A stretch of 64,000 nucleotides of DNA. Origin: CAYUAG01 sp964554015 (lineage in GTDB: Bacteria > Zhuqueibacterota > QNDG01 > CAYUAG01). Location of the stretch: positions 1 to 64,000 of the forward strand of contig CAZKMO010000003.1 in the NCBI GenBank assembly GCA_964554015.1, in the 5' to 3' direction. Position numbers and translations under genes: made by a program. Positions within the stretch are counted from its first letter, which is position 1. Every line of letters starts with the position of its first letter. Shown piece after piece: positions 60,557 through 64,000 of this stretch. Under the pieces are notes generated by a model, which saw nothing but the letters and a program-made list of their open reading frames with translations, searched no databases and was not told the DNA's origin.

Positions 60557-61624
60557 TCAATTTAATGCTTCCGCCACTAAATCAAGTACATTTAATACCT
60601 TTATTTTTCCATTGTATTCAGCAGCCATATTCTTAAGATTTAATTCACAAGTAGGGCATAAGGTTACTAAATAATCTGCCTTGGTCTCCACTGCTTGTTT
60701 AACCCGATTGAAAGCTAACTGTTGAGATAATTTTTTATCCGTAACCAGTAATCCCCCTCCTCCTCCACAGCAGGTTGCTTCCTTACCAAAGGTAGACATT
60801 TCAATAACTTCAGCACCTATTTCATTCAACAACCATCGTGGTTCGTCAACCATATCCAAACCTCTGGCCACATTACAGGGATCATGATAGGTTACTTTCA
60901 GGTTAAGTTTTTTAATCTTATTTTTATAATTCGGAAGCAGTTTCACAATTTCATTTATAATATATTTTGCCTTCAAATCAGGATATTTCTTCTTAATGAA
61001 AAATACACAGGTAGTACAGGCGCATATAATTTCATCATTGGTATCAGGAATAGACTCTCTGAATGTATTTTGCTGTTCAGAAAAACCTTTTTTATTTCCT
61101 AAAACCGCAAAGGGCATACCACAGCAGGTTTCTTCAAAAGTTTTTGGTTTAACTCCTAATTTCTCCAAAATATGAAGATATTTTTCCGAATCCTGTTTTC
61201 TCTCCAATAATCTGCACCCTAATAAAACAGTTTTTTCCCCTTTAAATTCAGGAGCAGTTAAGTTTTGATTAAAAATATTACCACTCTGTTGAATTTTATC
61301 TAAAAGGAGATCGTGTGCTTCATAATGATAACCAGCCTCATACAAATCAGCCCGCACGGCCGATATGATATCCGGTATGGAAACATTGGCAGAACATCTT
61401 TCTACACAATCCTTACAAAACGTGCATTCATATAATTTCTGGGCAATAAAATCGGAAGGTTCTAATTCATCATATAATAAACCATAACTAAGCACAATCT
61501 TGCCCCGAGCTCCATCGACTTCCCACCCTTGTTCCTGAAATACCGGACATCCTTCAAAACAGTAACCACAGCGTATGCAGCGATTGAGATCATCAACCCA
61601 ATTTTTTAGATTTTTTGTTTCCAT
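60557..61624 (-). CDS. GlcF/HdrD-like CCG-domain iron-sulfur protein
   Basis: 355 residues: two [4Fe-4S] motifs at the N-terminus (CIRCGYCFEGC, CTFCKDCVERC) and two CCG cysteine-rich domains (CCGMPF with CACTTC; HDPCN, CCGGGGG and CPTC). It is the electron-accepting partner of FAD oxidases such as GlcD or lactate dehydrogenase, and carries the active-site type seen in HdrB/HdrD. Sits 34 bp after the GlcD-like gene. AAAGGTGG ribosome site. Confidence 0.92.
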   Translation of the reverse strand: METKNLKNWVDDLNRCIRCGYCFEGCPVFQEQGWEVDGARGKIVLSYGLLYDELEPSDFIAQKLYECTFCKDCVERCSANVSIPDIISAVRADLYEAGYHYEAHDLLLDKIQQSGNIFNQNLTAPEFKGEKTVLLGCRLLERKQDSEKYLHILEKLGVKPKTFEETCCGMPFAVLGNKKGFSEQQNTFRESIPDTNDEIICACTTCVFFIKKKYPDLKAKYIINEIVKLLPNYKNKIKKLNLKVTYHDPCNVARGLDMVDEPRWLLNEIGAEVIEMSTFGKEATCCGGGGGLLVTDKKLSQQLAFNRVKQAVETKADYLVTLCPTCELNLKNMAAEYNGKIKVLNVLDLVAEALN

Positions 61625-61658
61625 TCCACCTTTCCCAAAATAGTATTAAGGTAAAAGA

Positions 61659-63089
61659 TTAATTAACGTTATACCGTAATTTAGTAGCAGTAACCCAATC
61701 ATCAGGAGCATCCATCATCTTCCCTGGATTTAAAATATTATTAGGATCAAGTGCATTTTTGATGGCTTTCATATAAGGAAGTGAATCCTTTTTTTCCCGT
61801 TTAAAGGCAGGGGCTTTAGATAATCCGATTCCGTGTTCAGCTGAAGTAGTCCCACCCATTTCCATTACATAGTCATAAATTTCCTGCACCGCTTTTTTGG
61901 CATTATACCACTGTTTTCCTTTGGTTGCATCCATAAGAATTTTTGTATGCATACAACCGGAACCGCAATGGCCATAAGCAGTCATTATAACATTATTCTT
62001 TTTGGCAATCTCATGAATCCTGCGGGCCATTTTAGCCATTTTGGAATAAGGTACTGCCATATCATCAGCAAGAGAGGTGCAGGAATACAGATCCTTATAC
62101 TTTGACAAGGCTGGAAACAGTTTTTTTCTTCCGGCAAAAAGTTTGGTTCGCGTTTCTGTATCATAGCTGTACTGTATCCCGCTTCCCTTATGTTCTTGAC
62201 AAATCTTTTTCATTTTTTCAATCTCGAAATCTACTGCCTCTTTTACCATCCCATCAGCTTCAAACATTAAAATTGCTTCCACATCCGGTAATCCCATATC
62301 CATGGCTTTATTCACTGCAGTAATAGCAACATTATCCATCAGTTCCAGCAGGGAAGGCTGACACCCCCCGGCCATAATGGCAGCTATGGTATCGCCGGCA
62401 TCTTCTAAGGTATTAAAATTTGCTACTCCCAGACAGCGGAATTTGGGAAGGGGAACAAATTTCAACATTGCCTCTACAATGACTCCCAGGGTACCTTCTG
62501 AGCCTACTATTAATCTGTCCAATTGATATCCAGCTGCTTCCACTCTGGTCCGGGAGCCCAGGTGTACTAAACTTCCGTCAGCCATTACCACTTCCATTCC
62601 CAGCAGGGAATCTCTAACAGCACCATACTTCACTGATCGTACTCCGCTGGCATTATTGGCAATTTCACCACCAATGGTCGCCACTCGGCTGGAAGCAGGG
62701 GCCACCGGATAAAAAACACCATAGGGTTTCAAAGCCCTGTTCAAGTCATCATCAATCACTCCCGCTTCTACTCGGCAATATCCATCCTGGAGATTTATTT
62801 CCAGAATTTTATTCATCTTTTTTAAATCCAGGACAATACCCCCTTTAATAGGTACTGCCTGTCCTGACATTCCTGAACCCGATCCTCGAGGGGTAACAGG
62901 AATTTTCTCTGAGTTGGCATAACGGACAATCTTCTGTACCTGTTCTTTTGTTTCCGGACGAATCACTACCCAGGCAAATGCCTCATGCACAGATGAATCT
63001 GAGCCATACACATATCTGGTTGCCGGATCATCCCTGATATTATCTTTTCCTACAATTTTGCTTAATTTGTTAATATCTACTTTTGCCAT
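61659..63089 (-). CDS. glcD: GlcD-type FAD-linked 2-hydroxyacid dehydrogenase
   Basis: 476 residues, FAD_binding_4 plus GlcD C-terminal oxidase domain. FAD-binding PRGSGSGMSGQAVP and TIGGEIANNASG, and the C-terminal TTSAEHGIGLSKAP block are intact. Members oxidise glycolate, D-lactate or D-2-hydroxyglutarate; substrate cannot be told. AGGA before the ATG at 63089 decides against the TTG four codons upstream. With the CCG protein next to it, it probably feeds electrons to the Hdr/MvhD-like proteins. Confidence 0.92.
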   Translation of the reverse strand: MAKVDINKLSKIVGKDNIRDDPATRYVYGSDSSVHEAFAWVVIRPETKEQVQKIVRYANSEKIPVTPRGSGSGMSGQAVPIKGGIVLDLKKMNKILEINLQDGYCRVEAGVIDDDLNRALKPYGVFYPVAPASSRVATIGGEIANNASGVRSVKYGAVRDSLLGMEVVMADGSLVHLGSRTRVEAAGYQLDRLIVGSEGTLGVIVEAMLKFVPLPKFRCLGVANFNTLEDAGDTIAAIMAGGCQPSLLELMDNVAITAVNKAMDMGLPDVEAILMFEADGMVKEAVDFEIEKMKKICQEHKGSGIQYSYDTETRTKLFAGRKKLFPALSKYKDLYSCTSLADDMAVPYSKMAKMARRIHEIAKKNNVIMTAYGHCGSGCMHTKILMDATKGKQWYNAKKAVQEIYDYVMEMGGTTSAEHGIGLSKAPAFKREKKDSLPYMKAIKNALDPNNILNPGKMMDAPDDWVTATKLRYNVN

Positions 63090-63122
63090 AATTTTCCTCA
63101 ATAAATTATAATTTTATTACAC

Positions 63123-63536
63123 CTATTTTAACAATACTATTTTTGCTCTGGCTTTCGCATATATCTTGTCGTTTTCATCTTTTAGAGTGCTCTTTCCTAT
63201 TAGCAATTTACCTTTATCTTCCAGTATTTCCCCCTGAACAATAAATTCCTTTTTTATAAGAACCGGTTTCAAAAATCGAATCTTCAGTTCTGCAGTCAAT
63301 CCTAAGGTTTCTTTGGCAGCATATAATGCCCATATTATAGCATCATCTAAAATGGCACTGATAATACCGCCATGAACCATATTTTCATATCCGAGATGCT
63401 GGCTGCCACCCTGAAACCTAGTTTCCGATTTTCCCTTGTGCAAGGAAAATTTCAACTGTAATCCACAGGGATTATCCTGTCCGCAGACAAAGCAGTTGGG
63501 AAAGGTTGGGATAGATGTGGGTTCAATTGTTTGCAT
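63123..63536 (-). CDS. PaaI-like hotdog acyl-CoA thioesterase
   Basis: 137 residues. A small CFVCGQDNPCGL motif and the thioesterase HGGIISAILDDAIIWA block (catalytic Asp region) mark a PaaI/YbgC-like hotdog fold. It would hydrolyse a CoA thioester. Lies 17 bp after sucD. No clear ribosome site. Confidence 0.85.
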   Translation of the reverse strand: MQTIEPTSIPTFPNCFVCGQDNPCGLQLKFSLHKGKSETRFQGGSQHLGYENMVHGGIISAILDDAIIWALYAAKETLGLTAELKIRFLKPVLIKKEFIVQGEILEDKGKLLIGKSTLKDENDKIYAKARAKIVLLK

Positions 63537-63553
63537 TTGATATAATTATAATT

Positions 63554-64000
63554 TTAAGCTGACTTCAGCACTTTTTGCATAGTTATTCCTATATCGGCCG
63601 GTGAATCAGTCACAGTTACTCCGCATTTGCGTAAAGTATCTATCTTTTCTTTCGCAGTTCCTTTTCCTCCTGCTATGATAGCACCGGCATGTCCCATCCG
63701 TTTCCCGGGAGGTGCAGTTCTCCCTGCAATAAAACCTACTACCGGTTTATTAAATTCCTCTTTTATATATGCAGCTGCTGCTTCTTCATCACCTCCTCCT
63801 ATTTCACCAATCATTACCACGCCTTCTGTTTCCGGATCATTTTTAAAAAGTTTTAAGGCATCAATGAATCTGGTGCCTATAATGGGATCTCCTCCCAGAC
63901 CGATGCAGGTTGTCTGTCCTAATCCTTGTTTGGTAAGCTGATCAACTGCTTCATAGGTTAAAGTACCGCTTCTGGATATTACTCCGATTTTGCCCGGAGA
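63554..64000 (-). CDS. sucD: Succinate-CoA ligase alpha subunit (5' end beyond window)
   Basis: 149 residues of the C-terminal two thirds are visible; the frame stays open to the right edge. SRSGTLTYEA, GLGGDPIIGTRF and the phosphohistidine loop MGHAGAIIAGGKGTA match SucD. The enzyme makes ATP or GTP from succinyl-CoA. sucC is expected just beyond the edge. The ADP-forming acyl-CoA synthetases are a less likely alternative. Confidence 0.93.
   Translation of the reverse strand, partial: SPGKIGVISRSGTLTYEAVDQLTKQGLGQTTCIGLGGDPIIGTRFIDALKLFKNDPETEGVVMIGEIGGGDEEAAAAYIKEEFNKPVVGFIAGRTAPPGKRMGHAGAIIAGGKGTAKEKIDTLRKCGVTVTDSPADIGITMQKVLKSA

Overview
The window looks like the chromosome of an uncultivated, strictly anaerobic bacterium with an outer membrane and an AT-rich genome. 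Supporting signs are secreted beta-barrel proteins, an OmpA-type domain and a bacterial fatty-acid cluster, together with oxygen-sensitive iron-sulfur and flavin electron-transfer enzymes and no respiratory complex. The sequence alone does not fix the phylum; Atribacterota-, Cloacimonadota- or Marinimicrobia-like lineages would fit. Nearly all genes lie on the minus strand (exceptions: ggt, a secreted OmpA-like protein, a dGTPase). TTG and GTG starts behind clear Shine-Dalgarno sites are common. I saw no tRNA, rRNA, insertion sequence or CRISPR array.

1-27 kb is a dense phosphosignalling region with a few housekeeping genes. At the left edge is a tubulin-family GTPase that resembles archaeal FtsZ and carries a CheA-P1-type histidine phosphotransfer (HPt) domain at its C-terminus. 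A single-domain receiver lies 12 bp upstream. Then come gcvPB-diguanylate cyclase-two histidine kinases-NtrC-type regulator (one operon), thiC-def-ptsI, the divergent ggt, an R3H protein-receiver-CheB esterase operon, a beta-barrel/TPR protein, a receiver plus a kinase lacking its ATPase domain, and an operon of two hybrid kinases, a degenerate kinase and a second NtrC-type regulator. Four sites with the -24/-12 spacing of sigma-54 promoters stand about 30-45 nt upstream of the starts of four of these units, including the receiver-FtsZ unit. With two NtrC-type activators in the same region, this suggests a sigma-54 signalling regulon that includes an FtsZ-like cytoskeletal protein.

27.5-40.6 kb holds cell-envelope and lipid genes: an apparently exported isoaspartyl methyltransferase, a SPOUT methylase, a DUF374 acyltransferase, two secreted proteins, a dGTPase, an acyl-CoA dehydrogenase, and the classic yceD-rpmF-plsX-fabH-fabD-fabG-acpP-fabF-rnc cluster.

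40.6-64 kb is electron-transfer and carbon metabolism. NuoE-NuoF-NuoG/formate-dehydrogenase-like-NfnA-NfnB genes encode a soluble, probably electron-bifurcating NAD(P)H/ferredoxin complex. Beside it are an orphan hydrogenase-type maturation protease, two-subunit fumarase and NAD-malic enzyme. A second block has two HdrA-like flavoproteins, two FrhB-like iron-sulfur proteins, three MvhD-like proteins, TusA, a DsrE-like protein, an HdrC-like ferredoxin, a GlcF/HdrD-like CCG protein and a GlcD-type FAD oxidase. It ends with a PaaI thioesterase and a partial sucD. This block looks like a heterodisulfide-reductase-like bifurcation system coupled to a 2-hydroxyacid-type dehydrogenase and, through TusA/DsrE, possibly to sulfur carriers.
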